From NCBI RefSeq assembly GCF_030818575.1, contig NZ_JAUTAL010000001.1:1736001-1800000 (forward strand): a DNA stretch of 64,000 nucleotides, given 5' to 3'. Origin of the DNA: Chryseobacterium camelliae. Its GTDB lineage: Bacteria; Bacteroidota; Bacteroidia; Flavobacteriales; Weeksellaceae. Below the pieces are notes generated by a model. That model had not been told where the DNA came from. It saw only the letters and a list, made by a program, of their open reading frames with translations, and did no database searches. Below, in pieces: positions 19,701-26,992 of the stretch (positions within the stretch are counted from its first letter, which is position 1; each line of letters begins with the position of its first letter). Made by a program: the position numbers and the translations under genes.

Positions 19701-20956
19701 TGCCAGATTTTAAATTCCTGAAACAAAGGAGAAGACTTTGGTGCAACCTTTAGTCCTAATGTTTTCTTTTTTGTTTTTCCGTTTTCTGTAATTTCTATTT
19801 CTCTGTTTTCAAACTCACAGATGCTGATCAAACCTTTCTGTGATTTTAGTTTCCTCTGATAGAAAATAATAATATCCCGAACCTCTCCTTTTAATTCCTG
19901 CGTTAATTCTTTATGATACTTAGATTGAGTTTCCCATATTTTCTCAAATTCATCCAAATAATCCTGTCTGTAGAAAACCTGATTTTTAAGTTTCGTATGA
20001 GGGTTTACTTTTAACTGATGAAATAAATATTCCCCGACTGTCTGATTTTTAAAATACAATTCCTTGCTTCGGTCACTGATTGCTCCTAAATAACCGCTTG
20101 AATTATTCAGATTACTGTTGATTTCCTGAAACACAATAGCCAAACTTTCGAAATCCAGCTGTTTTTTAACCGCTTCACTTCTCCAAAAGTATTTTTCAGC
20201 TTTTTTCTCCTGCATCGTTCCGGTTTGCTTGATTCCTACAAGGGAAAATGGAATCTCTAATTCTTTCCAGGTTGCATTCCTATTTTTACCCTGAAGTCTT
20301 CCATAGAGTTCATGAGAAAAAATTTCAGGATTGAATTGTTTCTGAAAATCCCAAATCTTATCAAATTCAGCCTGTAAATCTGAACGGTAAAAATCTGGCA
20401 ATTGCTTTTTGCCTTGCTGTAAAAGTTGGTATGAATATTCTCCGGGGGTTAAATTTTCCTCATACAATTTTTTAGCTACAGCCATTCCGTCCACAATTTG
20501 CCCTTCCTCATCGTTTTTAGCTTTGCGGCTGCTCCTGTACCCTCTTTTTTTATTGATTAAAAGTAAAACCCTGGCAAATTCTGAAAGCTCTATTTGTTCT
20601 TTTGCCGCCTTTGCCCTTAATTCCTGAGTTTGAAAGGTTGAGTTTTTCCCAACTTCCGCAAGCAGGTCTGTTTCTTTGAGAATATTATTTTTCTTTAGAA
20701 CATCAATGAGATTGGATCTTCTCAATTTAAACCTTTGAAGATTTCTTCTCGCACTTCTGGCCAAAGTTCTTCCGGCATTGGTTGTAATGGGTTTTCCTTT
20801 TTCGAAATTCAGCTGCTCATCAACAGTCAGCGGATTTACACGGACTCCAAGTTTGATGATTTTATTATTTTCAGGATTTTTAGAATCTTCCTGAACATAG
20901 GCCCATCCTATCGAAGAAATACCTAAGTCTAATCCCAATATTTTATTTACGTTCAT
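16766..20956 (-). CDS. cas9: Type II-C Cas9 RNA-guided DNA nuclease
   Basis: The protein is 1,396 residues from the ATG at 20956 (MNVNKILGLDLGISSIGWAY); a further in-frame ATG at 20998 would lie inside the mapped promoter, so I reject it. The nuclease motifs are intact: RuvC-I ILGLDLGISSIGWAY with Asp10, the arginine-rich bridge helix (RTLARSARRNLQRFKLRR, ~residues 58-75), RuvC-II IIIELAREL (~698), HNH YDIDHIIPQSRFFDDSFSNK (~780) and RuvC-III HHAMDALTVAFT (~948). The recognition lobe and a PAM-interacting C-terminus fill the rest. About 1,400 residues is normal for Bacteroidota II-C enzymes. It is the first gene of cas9-cas1-cas2, behind the promoter at 20984-21017. Confidence 0.97.
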   Translation of the reverse strand: MNVNKILGLDLGISSIGWAYVQEDSKNPENNKIIKLGVRVNPLTVDEQLNFEKGKPITTNAGRTLARSARRNLQRFKLRRSNLIDVLKKNNILKETDLLAEVGKNSTFQTQELRAKAAKEQIELSEFARVLLLINKKRGYRSSRKAKNDEEGQIVDGMAVAKKLYEENLTPGEYSYQLLQQGKKQLPDFYRSDLQAEFDKIWDFQKQFNPEIFSHELYGRLQGKNRNATWKELEIPFSLVGIKQTGTMQEKKAEKYFWRSEAVKKQLDFESLAIVFQEINSNLNNSSGYLGAISDRSKELYFKNQTVGEYLFHQLKVNPHTKLKNQVFYRQDYLDEFEKIWETQSKYHKELTQELKGEVRDIIIFYQRKLKSQKGLISICEFENREIEITENGKTKKKTLGLKVAPKSSPLFQEFKIWQVLNNLQFQNVDNQEVFPIVLDCKQSIFNEVNVKGKLSAKDVLDLIGYSGKEWKTNFKEIEGNYTNENLYNAFLKIIASEGIAFPKEFKLTIDDEIRVSKINASSEIIQLFVKEKLSGLGIDTSVLDFNPELDGNDFEKQSSYQLWHLLYSYEGDDSPSGNEKLYELLQKKFGFRKEHSKILAEIVFPQDYGSLSSKAMRKIYPYIKEHKYSTACNYAGYNHSKNSLTKEQLENRPLKEQLEILPKNSLRNPVVEKILNQMINLVNEVSKEYGRPDEIIIELARELKFSAEERAIMTSEINKATIQHQKYAEILKKEFNIPAPSRNDIIRYKLYLELANNGFKDLYTDVKIERGNLFTEKYDIDHIIPQSRFFDDSFSNKVLVPRSANLKKGNFTAFDYLEIEGKDKLEKFLNIIKDLYDKGAITKAKFEKLQKKGVEIGDGFIERDLRNTQYIAKKAKEILLGITNYVTPTSGRITEKLREDWNLVNTMKELNLEKYRKLGLTETVINSKGEEKQRIINWTKRNDHRHHAMDALTVAFTTHNHIQYLNYLNARKNEAHKAHKIITNIENNITEVIEKKNGSKQRRFKEPVKNLRAEAKKHLDEILISHKAKNKVVTRNINKIKKKGSVIEKAELTPRGQLHKETIYGSSKFLKTKEEKVSGKFDVETIQKVQNERYRNALLNRLQEFGGDPKKAFTGKNIISKNPIFLDAERTDHLPETVTLAWYETGYTIRKAVNPDNFKDFKNIEKVIDKGIRDILTERLKEFNGNSKEAFSDLEKNPIWLNKSKGISIKAVTITGINNAEALHYKKDHLGKDILDEDGQRIAVDFVSTGNNHHVAIYEDENGNLQEKVVSFYEAVERVNQKLPAIDKEYNSASGWKFLFTMKQNEMFLFPSEDFDPKEVDLFDEKNLSFISKNLFRVQKIATKDYFFRHHLETTVEDNSALKGITWRREGLSGLKNVWKVRLNHLGKIVQVGEY

Positions 20957-20983
20957 TTTCAATGGTTTATAATTAAAAACATA

Positions 20984-21017
20984 CAAATATAAAAACAATT
21001 ACCGTTTTAGTTATCAA
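20984..21017 (-). promoter_or_regulatory. cas9 promoter
   Basis: On the minus strand a TTG (21017-21015) lies 23 bp before TATATTTG (20991-20984), which together fit the Bacteroidota -33 TTG / -7 TAnnTTTG promoter. Transcription would begin near 20977, leaving a leader of about 20 nt before the cas9 ATG. The TTG sits inside AGTTGATAACTA (21019-21008), the same 12 bases as the guide end of the crRNA-like RNA at 21147-21158. Confidence 0.75.
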
Positions 21018-21034
21018 CTAAAATGATAAATTTA

Positions 21035-21042
21035 TATCTTTG
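21035..21042 (+). promoter_or_regulatory. -7 element for the crRNA-like RNA
   Basis: The plus strand reads TATCTTTG, an exact TAnnTTTG, divergent from the cas9 promoter and about 115 bp before the degenerate repeat. Transcription would start near 21049. I see no TTG at the expected -33 distance, so a helper or a weak promoter is possible. Confidence 0.6.
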
Positions 21043-21048
21043 TTCATA

Positions 21049-21212
21049 GAAAAAGATTATTTCTGAAGAGAAATCGTTATTAAGGTCCAAACTTAATTCT
21101 AAAATCCCCCAAGGTTTTTTGCTTTTTCTATACAATGGTTATTTACAGTTGATAACTATTGTGAATTGTTTTCATTTCAATCCTAATAAGTTAATTCTTA
21201 TTAGGATTTCTT
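21049..21212 (+). ncRNA. crRNA-like regulatory RNA with a degenerate CRISPR repeat, aimed at the cas9 promoter
   Basis: The element reads as follows. Bases 21047-21056 (ATAGAAAAAG) can pair perfectly with 21122-21131 (CTTTTTCTAT) and fold the leader away. Next is a guide-like segment, about 21128-21157. Then a copy of the first ~24 nt of the CRISPR repeat (21158 on: ATTGTGAATTGTTTTCATTT), which differs from the true repeat at position 1 and by C to T at position 12, and carries one extra C just after position 20. A terminator ends it. The repeat part can pair with the tracrRNA anti-repeat over 17 bp, with one G-U. The 12 bases AGTTGATAACTA at the guide-repeat junction equal the cas9 sense strand at its -33 element. 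Inference: with tracrRNA it makes Cas9 repress cas9. Precedents of this type are scaRNA and long-form tracrRNA in other type II systems. Confidence 0.75.
21181..21212 (+). terminator. Terminator of the crRNA-like RNA
   Basis: A perfect 10-bp stem, TCCTAATAAG / CTTATTAGGA with a 6-nt loop, is followed by TTTCTTTTTT. It directly follows the degenerate repeat, so the RNA cannot contain a full repeat. Confidence 0.9.
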
Positions 21213-21299
21213 TTTTATAACAATAAACTTCTGAAAGATATGCTTAAATTTTTTTATTAAAATACGGAAAACCATAAACCGGATAAAAAATTATTTTTC

Positions 21300-21307
21300 T
21301 ACATTTG
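21300..21307 (+). promoter_or_regulatory. -7 element of the tracrRNA promoter
   Basis: TACATTTG matches TAnnTTTG exactly. It places the start of transcription near 21313, at the very beginning of the anti-repeat. No clear -33 TTG is present. Confidence 0.65.
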
Positions 21308-21310
21308 TAC

Positions 21311-21388
21311 ATGAAAGCAATTCACAATAAGGATTATTCCGTTGTGAAAACATTTAGCGCCTCGCCTATCTGTGGGGCATTTTTTATA
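21311..21388 (+). ncRNA. tracrRNA of the type II-C system
   Basis: The 5' end, ATGAAAGCAATTCACAA (21311-21327), is a perfect 17-nt complement of repeat positions 2-18. It is followed by the nexus-like hairpin GGATTATTCC, the linker GTTGTGAAAAC and a terminal hairpin (GCCTC / GGGGC) that runs into TTTTTT near 21387. The anti-repeat fixes the array's direction as the plus strand. The tracrRNA holds Cas9 and the crRNA together; the same anti-repeat also fits the degenerate repeat at 21158. The gene is divergent from cas9 and about 350 bp from its start. Confidence 0.92.
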
Positions 21389-21470
21389 TCTGAATGTCAA
21401 GGCGTAAGTCTTCCTCTATAAAATTATACAGTCGTTATCATAAATCATCGATAACAGGAAGCCAAAAAAA

Positions 21471-21494
21471 AGCCACCCCTAAAAGAGGCAGCTT
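21471..21494 (-). terminator. Terminator of the yceI-like gene
   Basis: On the minus strand AAGCTGCCTC, a TTTTA-type loop and GGGGTGGCTT are followed by a run of T, about 25 bp after the stop codon of the YceI gene. Confidence 0.7.
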
Positions 21495-21516
21495 TACAAG
21501 ATTATATCTAACAATA

Positions 21517-22194
21517 TTATTTTTTCGCTTTTACATCAACGCCAATTTCGATGTCTTTGCTGATCATCCATTCTGCAGGATCGGTTTCGGAAGTTCCGAA
21601 TTTGATGCCCCAATCAGCTCTGTTTACGGTGAACTTCGCCTGGATGGATGCAGCATTATCCGCTACCTCTACTTTAGCCGGGAACGTTACGTTCATCGTT
21701 TTTCCGGAAAGCGTAAGGTTTCCGCTCACGGTTTTGTTGGCTCCGGCAACTGCATCTTTGGAAGCATCCTTAAGATCGGTTACAGCAGTGATCTTGAACT
21801 CTGAGGTCGGGTTTTTAGCGGTGTCGAAGAAATCAGGAGTTTTCAGGTGTGCTTCCAGGTCGGTATATTTTTTATCCTTTTCCGTTACGGAAGCCGGGTC
21901 TACTTTCAGGGAGTTCATATCTATAACGAAGTTTCCTGCCGTTAACTGGCCGTTTTCAACGCTAAGGTCTCCTGACTGCACCTTAAGGGTTCCCCAACGA
22001 GGTGCCATACCGCCTTTGTGGAATGCCTTCCAGTTCACCACTGATGCAGCAGTATCTACCGCTAGCTTTTCTCCTTTTCCTTCAGCAACCGTCTGCTCCT
22101 GAGCTGTTGCAGCATCTCCGGCCGCTTTGTCTTTGTTACAAGATGTTGCCACCAATCCGATAGCCATTAATGCAATGACACTGAGTTTTTTCAT
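21517..22194 (-). CDS. YceI family lipoprotein
   Basis: The 225-residue protein starts MKKLSVIALMAIGLVATSC, a lipoprotein signal with the lipobox cysteine at residue 19, followed by an Ala/Glu-rich linker. The YceI domain (VDTAASVVNWKAFHKGG, FVIDMNSLKVD, LEAHLKTPDFFDTAKNPTSE, VNRADWGIKFG) covers the remaining residues, about 45-225. YceI proteins are lipocalin-like barrels that bind isoprenoids or other long hydrophobic molecules in the periplasm. Here it would be anchored to a membrane. It is a single gene. Upstream, an ACAGCA-N8-TGCTGT inverted repeat at 22239-22258 may be an operator, but I cannot assign it. Confidence 0.93.
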   Translation of the reverse strand: MKKLSVIALMAIGLVATSCNKDKAAGDAATAQEQTVAEGKGEKLAVDTAASVVNWKAFHKGGMAPRWGTLKVQSGDLSVENGQLTAGNFVIDMNSLKVDPASVTEKDKKYTDLEAHLKTPDFFDTAKNPTSEFKITAVTDLKDASKDAVAGANKTVSGNLTLSGKTMNVTFPAKVEVADNAASIQAKFTVNRADWGIKFGTSETDPAEWMISKDIEIGVDVKAKK

Positions 22195-22420
22195 ATTATG
22201 TATTGTTTAAAAGTTGTTATTCAATCAAAAAATAAAATACAGCATGTATTTCTGCTGTAGAAGCGTCAAAATTAAAGAACTTCGCCGGTTGATTTCTTAT
22301 CATACGTCAAGAAACGATTTTAACCATATCTTAATATTCAGGTTAAAATAAGGAAAAGTTGTGACCATAGACTATGCCGTCCATAAGAAAAATACTTATT
22401 TTAGCCGTTTAATTTTTACC

Positions 22421-24544
22421 ATGAACGCTACAAGCTTTATACAACAATCCTCTAATATTTCCGAAAAAAGCATTAAGGCTACCCTTCAATTGTTAGCTGA
22501 AGACTGTACCATCCCATTCATTTCCCGGTACCGTAAAGATGCCACGGGAAATCTGGATGAAACCCAGATCGAACAGATATCCAAGCTCAGCCAGCAGTTT
22601 GAGGACATTGTAAAACGCAAAGAAAGCATCCTGAAATCCATGGAAGAACAGGGTGTGCTGACTGCCGAGCTCCAGCAGAGGATACAGGACAGCTTCAGCC
22701 TTCAGGAACTGGAGGACCTGTACCTGCCGTATAAAAAAAGAAGGAAAACCAGAGCAGATGCGGCCAAAGAAAAAGGCCTTGAACCTTTAGCCAGGATCAT
22801 CATGAGCCAGAAAGGCAATGACCTGATGTCGCTGGCCGGAAAATACCTCAATGACCAGGTAGCTTCCGAAGAGGAAGCACTCCAGGGTGCAAGGGATATT
22901 ATGGCCGAATGGATCAATGAAAATATGTACGTCCGCAAAAACCTGCGCCGGATGTTCCAGCGTAAAGCCGTTATTTCATCAAAAGCCGTAAAAGCCAAAC
23001 TGGAAGATGAAGGAGCCCAGAAATTTGCCCAGTATTTCGACTGGGAGGAGCAGTTGGGCAAAATGCCTTCCCATAGGCTTTTAGCCATGCTGAGGGCAGA
23101 ATCCGAAGGTTTTGTGAAAGTGAATACGGGCATTGATAAGGAAGAAGCGATCGATTTCATAGAACAGGCGGTTATCAAATCCAGGAATGAATGTTCGGAA
23201 CAGATTGCCTTAGCCATCAAAGACAGCTATAAAAGGCTCCTGGAGCCTGCAATTTCCAATGAAACCTTGCAGGAAGCCAAGGAGAAAGCTGACCGTAAAG
23301 CCATTGAAGTGTTTTCTGAAAACCTGAAACAGCTCCTTCTGGCTCCGCCGTTGGGAGAAAAAAGGATCCTTGCAATAGATCCTGGATACAGAAGCGGATG
23401 CAAAGTAGTATGCCTGGATGAAAAAGGAGACCTGCTCCATAATGAAACCATCTATCCCCACGCGCCGCAGCATGAAACCGGAATGGCCATCAAGAAAATC
23501 CGGTCTATGGTGAACGCCTATGGCATTGAAGCAATCTCTATCGGTAATGGAACCGCGAGCCGCGAAACGGAATTCTTCATCAAAAAAATTGCATTCGACA
23601 GGCCGTTGCAGGTTTTTGTGGTTTCGGAAGCGGGTGCATCGGTCTATTCTGCCAGCAGAATTGCGCGGGAAGAGTTTCCCGGATATGATGTAACGGTCCG
23701 AGGTTCTGTATCGATTGGAAGGAGGCTTGCTGACCCGCTCGCTGAACTGGTAAAAATAGACCCGAAATCTATTGGTGTGGGACAATATCAGCATGATGTG
23801 GATCAGACGCAGCTGAAGAGCGAGCTGGATGCCACGGTCATGAAATGCGTAAACGCTGTCGGGATCAACCTGAATACAGCCAGCAAATCACTGTTGTCCT
23901 ATGTTTCGGGGATCGGAGAAAAGATGGCTGAAAACATTGTAAACTACCGCAGTGAACACGGCGCGTTTGAAGACCGGAAGCAGCTGAAAAAAGTTCCCAG
24001 GCTGGGCGAAAAAGCATTCCAGCAGGCCGCTGCATTTGTCAGGGTCCCGGGCAGCAAAAATCCTTTGGATAATTCGGCTGTTCATCCTGAAGCTTACGGG
24101 CTCGTGGAGAAAATGGCTAAGGACCTCGGGATTAAAACCCATGAACTGATTGCCAACAAAGAGAAAATCGCTGCCATTAAACCTGAACAATATGTAACCG
24201 ATACCATCGGTATTTTAGGGATCAGGGATATCCTGAAAGAATTGGAAAAACCGGGACTGGACCCAAGGAAAGCGGCCAAAATATTTGAATTTGACCCGAA
24301 TGTAAAAAGCATCAAAGACCTAAAAGCCGGTATGGTCCTTCCGGGTATCGTCAACAATATTACAGCTTTCGGATGTTTTGTTGACCTGGGCATCAAAGAA
24401 AGCGGCCTGGTCCATATTTCCCAGCTGAAAGACGGTTTTGTATCCGACGTCAACGAAGTGGTTAAAATGCACCAGCATGTGCAGGTAAAAGTGACCGATG
24501 TAGATGAAGCCAGGAAGAGGATTCAGCTGAGCATGATTCTGTAA
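22421..24544 (+). CDS. tex: Tex family RNA-binding transcription accessory protein
   Basis: The protein is 707 residues from the ATG at 22421 (MNATSFIQQSSNISEKSIKA). I prefer this start to the one at 22361, which would add 20 residues with no family match. The Tex order is clear: an N-terminal HTH-like helical region (TIPFISRYRKDATGNLDE), a YqgF/RNase H-like domain (RILAIDPGYRSGCKVVCLDE), a helix-hairpin-helix pair (NLNTASKSLLSYVSGIGEKM) and a C-terminal S1 domain (PGIVNNITAFGCFVDLGIKE). Tex resembles eukaryotic Spt6 and binds nucleic acid during transcription. The last stop is followed by the hairpin at 24563. Confidence 0.97.
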   Translation: MNATSFIQQSSNISEKSIKATLQLLAEDCTIPFISRYRKDATGNLDETQIEQISKLSQQFEDIVKRKESILKSMEEQGVLTAELQQRIQDSFSLQELEDLYLPYKKRRKTRADAAKEKGLEPLARIIMSQKGNDLMSLAGKYLNDQVASEEEALQGARDIMAEWINENMYVRKNLRRMFQRKAVISSKAVKAKLEDEGAQKFAQYFDWEEQLGKMPSHRLLAMLRAESEGFVKVNTGIDKEEAIDFIEQAVIKSRNECSEQIALAIKDSYKRLLEPAISNETLQEAKEKADRKAIEVFSENLKQLLLAPPLGEKRILAIDPGYRSGCKVVCLDEKGDLLHNETIYPHAPQHETGMAIKKIRSMVNAYGIEAISIGNGTASRETEFFIKKIAFDRPLQVFVVSEAGASVYSASRIAREEFPGYDVTVRGSVSIGRRLADPLAELVKIDPKSIGVGQYQHDVDQTQLKSELDATVMKCVNAVGINLNTASKSLLSYVSGIGEKMAENIVNYRSEHGAFEDRKQLKKVPRLGEKAFQQAAAFVRVPGSKNPLDNSAVHPEAYGLVEKMAKDLGIKTHELIANKEKIAAIKPEQYVTDTIGILGIRDILKELEKPGLDPRKAAKIFEFDPNVKSIKDLKAGMVLPGIVNNITAFGCFVDLGIKESGLVHISQLKDGFVSDVNEVVKMHQHVQVKVTDVDEARKRIQLSMIL

Positions 24545-24562
24545 TCTGATTTGAAATAAACG

Positions 24563-24595
24563 AAAGGCGGCCCAAAGTTTTTGAGCCGCCTTTTT
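24563..24595 (+). terminator. Terminator of tex
   Basis: AAGGCGGC and GCCGCCTT arms separated by a loop are followed by TTTTTATTTA, 19 bp after the tex stop. It is oriented for the plus strand but may also serve the converging GLPGLI gene. Confidence 0.8.
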
Positions 24596-24611
24596 ATTTA
24601 TGTTCCTGATC

Positions 24612-25451
24612 TCATTTTGGATAGCGTATCGCCTGATCCAGTTCTATGGGATTGTTGTATTGCCGGATGGCCGTTTTCAGCCTTTCATCCACTTCCCGAG
24701 CGTTGTTTGACCCGACCAGTGTTCCGTCATTCAGGTAAAACGCTTCTTTTGACTGGGTCCCGCCTGATGAATTCCTGAGGTAGCCAACCGGCGAATTATA
24801 ATATTTAAGCTTTGCTTCCTTATATTGTCTATCATTTACGGCAACACTCCTTGCAATCATATAATCGATGTATTGATTGGTATAAGGCCTGGAAAGCTTC
24901 AGGCTTTTAACCAGCTCAAAACGGTAATTGTCTTTGTCGTCATAAAGCTCTACAATAAGTCCCGGAAGGCCGTGGAATTTGTACGGCCCCTCCTGAAAAG
25001 GAATATCGGGAGTAAACCATGCCATCCAATTTCTTCCTCCCCATGTAGTTGTTGCCTTCTGTACTGCAAGATCTCCTATATTCTTCTTCTCTCCCGTCAG
25101 TTTCCATTTCTGCGGAGATCTGGAAGAATGCTTAAGAATTACATTTTCCAAAACATCATAATGATTGTAATCCTCTGATCCTGGCTGATGGGAAATGATC
25201 TCCGAGGTGTTGAACTTCTGATTTTTGGGAATAGGGATATTGTTCGCGGCAAGGGAATCCCCGACATAAAAATCCCTTGGATAATACCTGATTTCTCTAT
25301 CGCCGATATCCAGATGGTAATTTTCCTTTGTCATAAGGTGCTGCGCGGAATCTTTCCGGTATTGTACATCATAGATAAAGCGGTGGGTCTGAGTCTGGGC
25401 CTGGGTCCACAATACAGCCGTCATAAAGGCTGAAAGAAGCATTGTTTTCAT
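24612..25451 (-). CDS. GLPGLI family secreted protein
   Basis: The 279-residue protein has a signal peptide (MKTMLLSAFMTAVLWTQAQT) and contains the family's namesake motif in FHGLPGLIVELYDDKDNYRF (~residue 160), plus the usual upstream block WMAWFTPDIPFQEGPYKFHG. GLPGLI proteins are confined to Bacteroidota and are often next to carboxypeptidase-regulatory-like proteins, as here. Their function is unknown; an envelope role is likely. It is the second gene of a pair with the gene at 25482-26627, from which it is separated by 30 bp. Confidence 0.93.
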   Translation of the reverse strand: MKTMLLSAFMTAVLWTQAQTQTHRFIYDVQYRKDSAQHLMTKENYHLDIGDREIRYYPRDFYVGDSLAANNIPIPKNQKFNTSEIISHQPGSEDYNHYDVLENVILKHSSRSPQKWKLTGEKKNIGDLAVQKATTTWGGRNWMAWFTPDIPFQEGPYKFHGLPGLIVELYDDKDNYRFELVKSLKLSRPYTNQYIDYMIARSVAVNDRQYKEAKLKYYNSPVGYLRNSSGGTQSKEAFYLNDGTLVGSNNAREVDERLKTAIRQYNNPIELDQAIRYPK

Positions 25452-25481
25452 ATGTAAGAGGATTGTGTAATTTTGTACGGT

Positions 25482-26627
25482 TCAATTCCCATTGATAAAG
25501 GCCTGCTCCTTTTCAGAAAGCAGTATTCCGGCTTCCTTATCTTCTTTCACAGGAACATTTTCCCAAATGCTTTTACTAAAGTCAACCTTAGAAACCAGAC
25601 CCTTTCTGTCTGATTTTGTGAAGGTATGATAGATAATCTCCGTATCGAATTTTCGTTCATCGGTTATTCCGTCATGGATAATTTTGAATCGGTCTCCGGA
25701 CATCTTTTTTAAAGCAGGAATATAGCTTCCGTCTTTCTTATAAAAATCATAGACGATCTGTACATCACCCAACTGGTAATCATACTCTTTTCCGGCTGTA
25801 TTGGTCCTTTTATAAGAAGGATATCCGGACTGCTGGTAATAGACGTCGTACATGGCTACAGCCTTATCTTTTTTATTGTACTGCATCTCCCCTTCTATAG
25901 TGATCCCGCTTCCTGAAAGGATTTTAATCCCGATCGTCTGCATATCTCCGTTTTCAGACAGAAGCCTTCCGGAAGTCTTCGTATTTTTCATCTTCAGATT
26001 AGCCAGAACCCTGTGCACTTCAAAACTGAAGAAGAAGTCACCCATATCTGAATGTGAGAACTCATTGCTTTTCGCATTGAATACAGATTCCTCATTTTTT
26101 TTAAAATACCTGACCTTATTCAGCTGCATCTGTAAAATTTCATCATAGTTTTTGCGGTAGCCATCCCTGAAATCGTAGGAATTGCTCTTGCTCCATAGTT
26201 TGGCTTCTGCAATTACAAGGAAAAACAGGCTATCATTATTGAACCCCCTGGATTTAAACGTAATATCGTATAGGGACGGTTCATCATAATACCTTTTGTG
26301 GTAATTTTTCTGAAGGTCTTCAAAGAGTTTCTGAAGATCCACATTGATGATCTTCACCTCTTCAATATCTTTTACTGAAGGTTTCAGCAGTACGGTATTT
26401 TTAAAATGACTTTCTTTCTGAGCCTGGTATCCTGGGGCAGATACTTCAAAGCTTCCGGAATCGGCTGCTACGGGAGCATACCCGTCTTCATTGGTGTACA
26501 CCAGCTGACCCGGCAGGATGATCCTCGCTCCTGCAACAGGTTGGTTATTTTCAGCATCAATAACCTGTATTTTCTGCGAATAAAAAAGAACGGAAGAGAA
26601 TAAGGAGAGAATAAAAATCTGTTTCAT
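25482..26627 (-). CDS. Secreted protein with N-terminal carboxypeptidase-regulatory-like domain
   Basis: The 381-residue protein has a signal peptide (MKQIFILSLFSSVLFYSQ) directly followed by an immunoglobulin-like CarboxypepD-regulatory domain (QVIDAENNQPVAGARIILPG, VYTNEDGYAPVAADSG, ~residues 20-90). The remaining ~290 residues (YYDEPSLYDITFKSRGFNND, SGITIEGEMQYNKKDKAVAM) are beta-rich and of unknown function. It is probably co-transcribed with the GLPGLI gene, and together they look like an envelope protein pair. No TonB-dependent receptor domain follows, unlike in larger relatives. Confidence 0.8.
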   Translation of the reverse strand: MKQIFILSLFSSVLFYSQKIQVIDAENNQPVAGARIILPGQLVYTNEDGYAPVAADSGSFEVSAPGYQAQKESHFKNTVLLKPSVKDIEEVKIINVDLQKLFEDLQKNYHKRYYDEPSLYDITFKSRGFNNDSLFFLVIAEAKLWSKSNSYDFRDGYRKNYDEILQMQLNKVRYFKKNEESVFNAKSNEFSHSDMGDFFFSFEVHRVLANLKMKNTKTSGRLLSENGDMQTIGIKILSGSGITIEGEMQYNKKDKAVAMYDVYYQQSGYPSYKRTNTAGKEYDYQLGDVQIVYDFYKKDGSYIPALKKMSGDRFKIIHDGITDERKFDTEIIYHTFTKSDRKGLVSKVDFSKSIWENVPVKEDKEAGILLSEKEQAFINGN

Positions 26628-26788
26628 GTATAGCTTTTAAGTGAGACAAATATAACCTCAAAAAAAAGCACAATTCAACATATTTTGAAATATTTAATAG
26701 TATTTAAATATTTTTAACCTTTGAAACGTTGAAATGATAAGGATATCTACGGTATGAAAGTTTGATTCAGCAAGGGCCTGGAACAACA

Positions 26789-26810
26789 AAGCCGGCTGAA
26801 CAGCCGGCTT
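26789..26810 (-). terminator. Terminator of the Hc1-like gene
   Basis: A 10-bp perfect stem, AAGCCGGCTG / CAGCCGGCTT, lies just 6 bp after the stop codon of the Hc1-like gene on the minus strand and is followed by T-rich bases. Confidence 0.75.
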
Positions 26811-26815
26811 CATTA

Positions 26816-26992
26816 TTATTTTTTAGATTCTTCAACAGAAACTTTTCTGAAATCTTTGAACAGTTTGCTAAGTTCTAAAGCTGACTTACGGGCTCTTGTC
26901 CCTGCTGCTTTGTTTCCTTTTTCTGCCTGTTGGTTTGCTTCAGTAGTAAAAGCTTCAAATTCCGCGTTGATTTTTTCAATTAATTCTTTCAT
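26816..26992 (-). CDS. Histone H1-like Hc1 family protein
   Basis: This 58-residue reading frame is short but well supported: MKELIEKINAEFEAFTTEAN, QQAEKGNKAAGTRARKSALE, LSKLFKDFRKVSVEESKK. It has an N-terminal helix and a lysine/arginine-rich C-terminal half (GTRARKSALELSKL) typical of the small Bacteroidota histone H1-like proteins. These bind DNA and are thought to compact the chromosome. The gene stands alone between a terminator and a long gene-free region. Confidence 0.85.
   Translation of the reverse strand: MKELIEKINAEFEAFTTEANQQAEKGNKAAGTRARKSALELSKLFKDFRKVSVEESKK

Noticed and set aside
20957..20998. An earlier ATG for cas9 at 20998
   Set aside because: It would place the start inside the -7 promoter element and add residues with no match; the family start MNVNKILGLDLG fits 20956.
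21394..21804. A plus-strand 136-residue frame beyond the tracrRNA
   Set aside because: It overlaps the yceI-like gene in antisense, crosses a terminator and has no recognisable domain.
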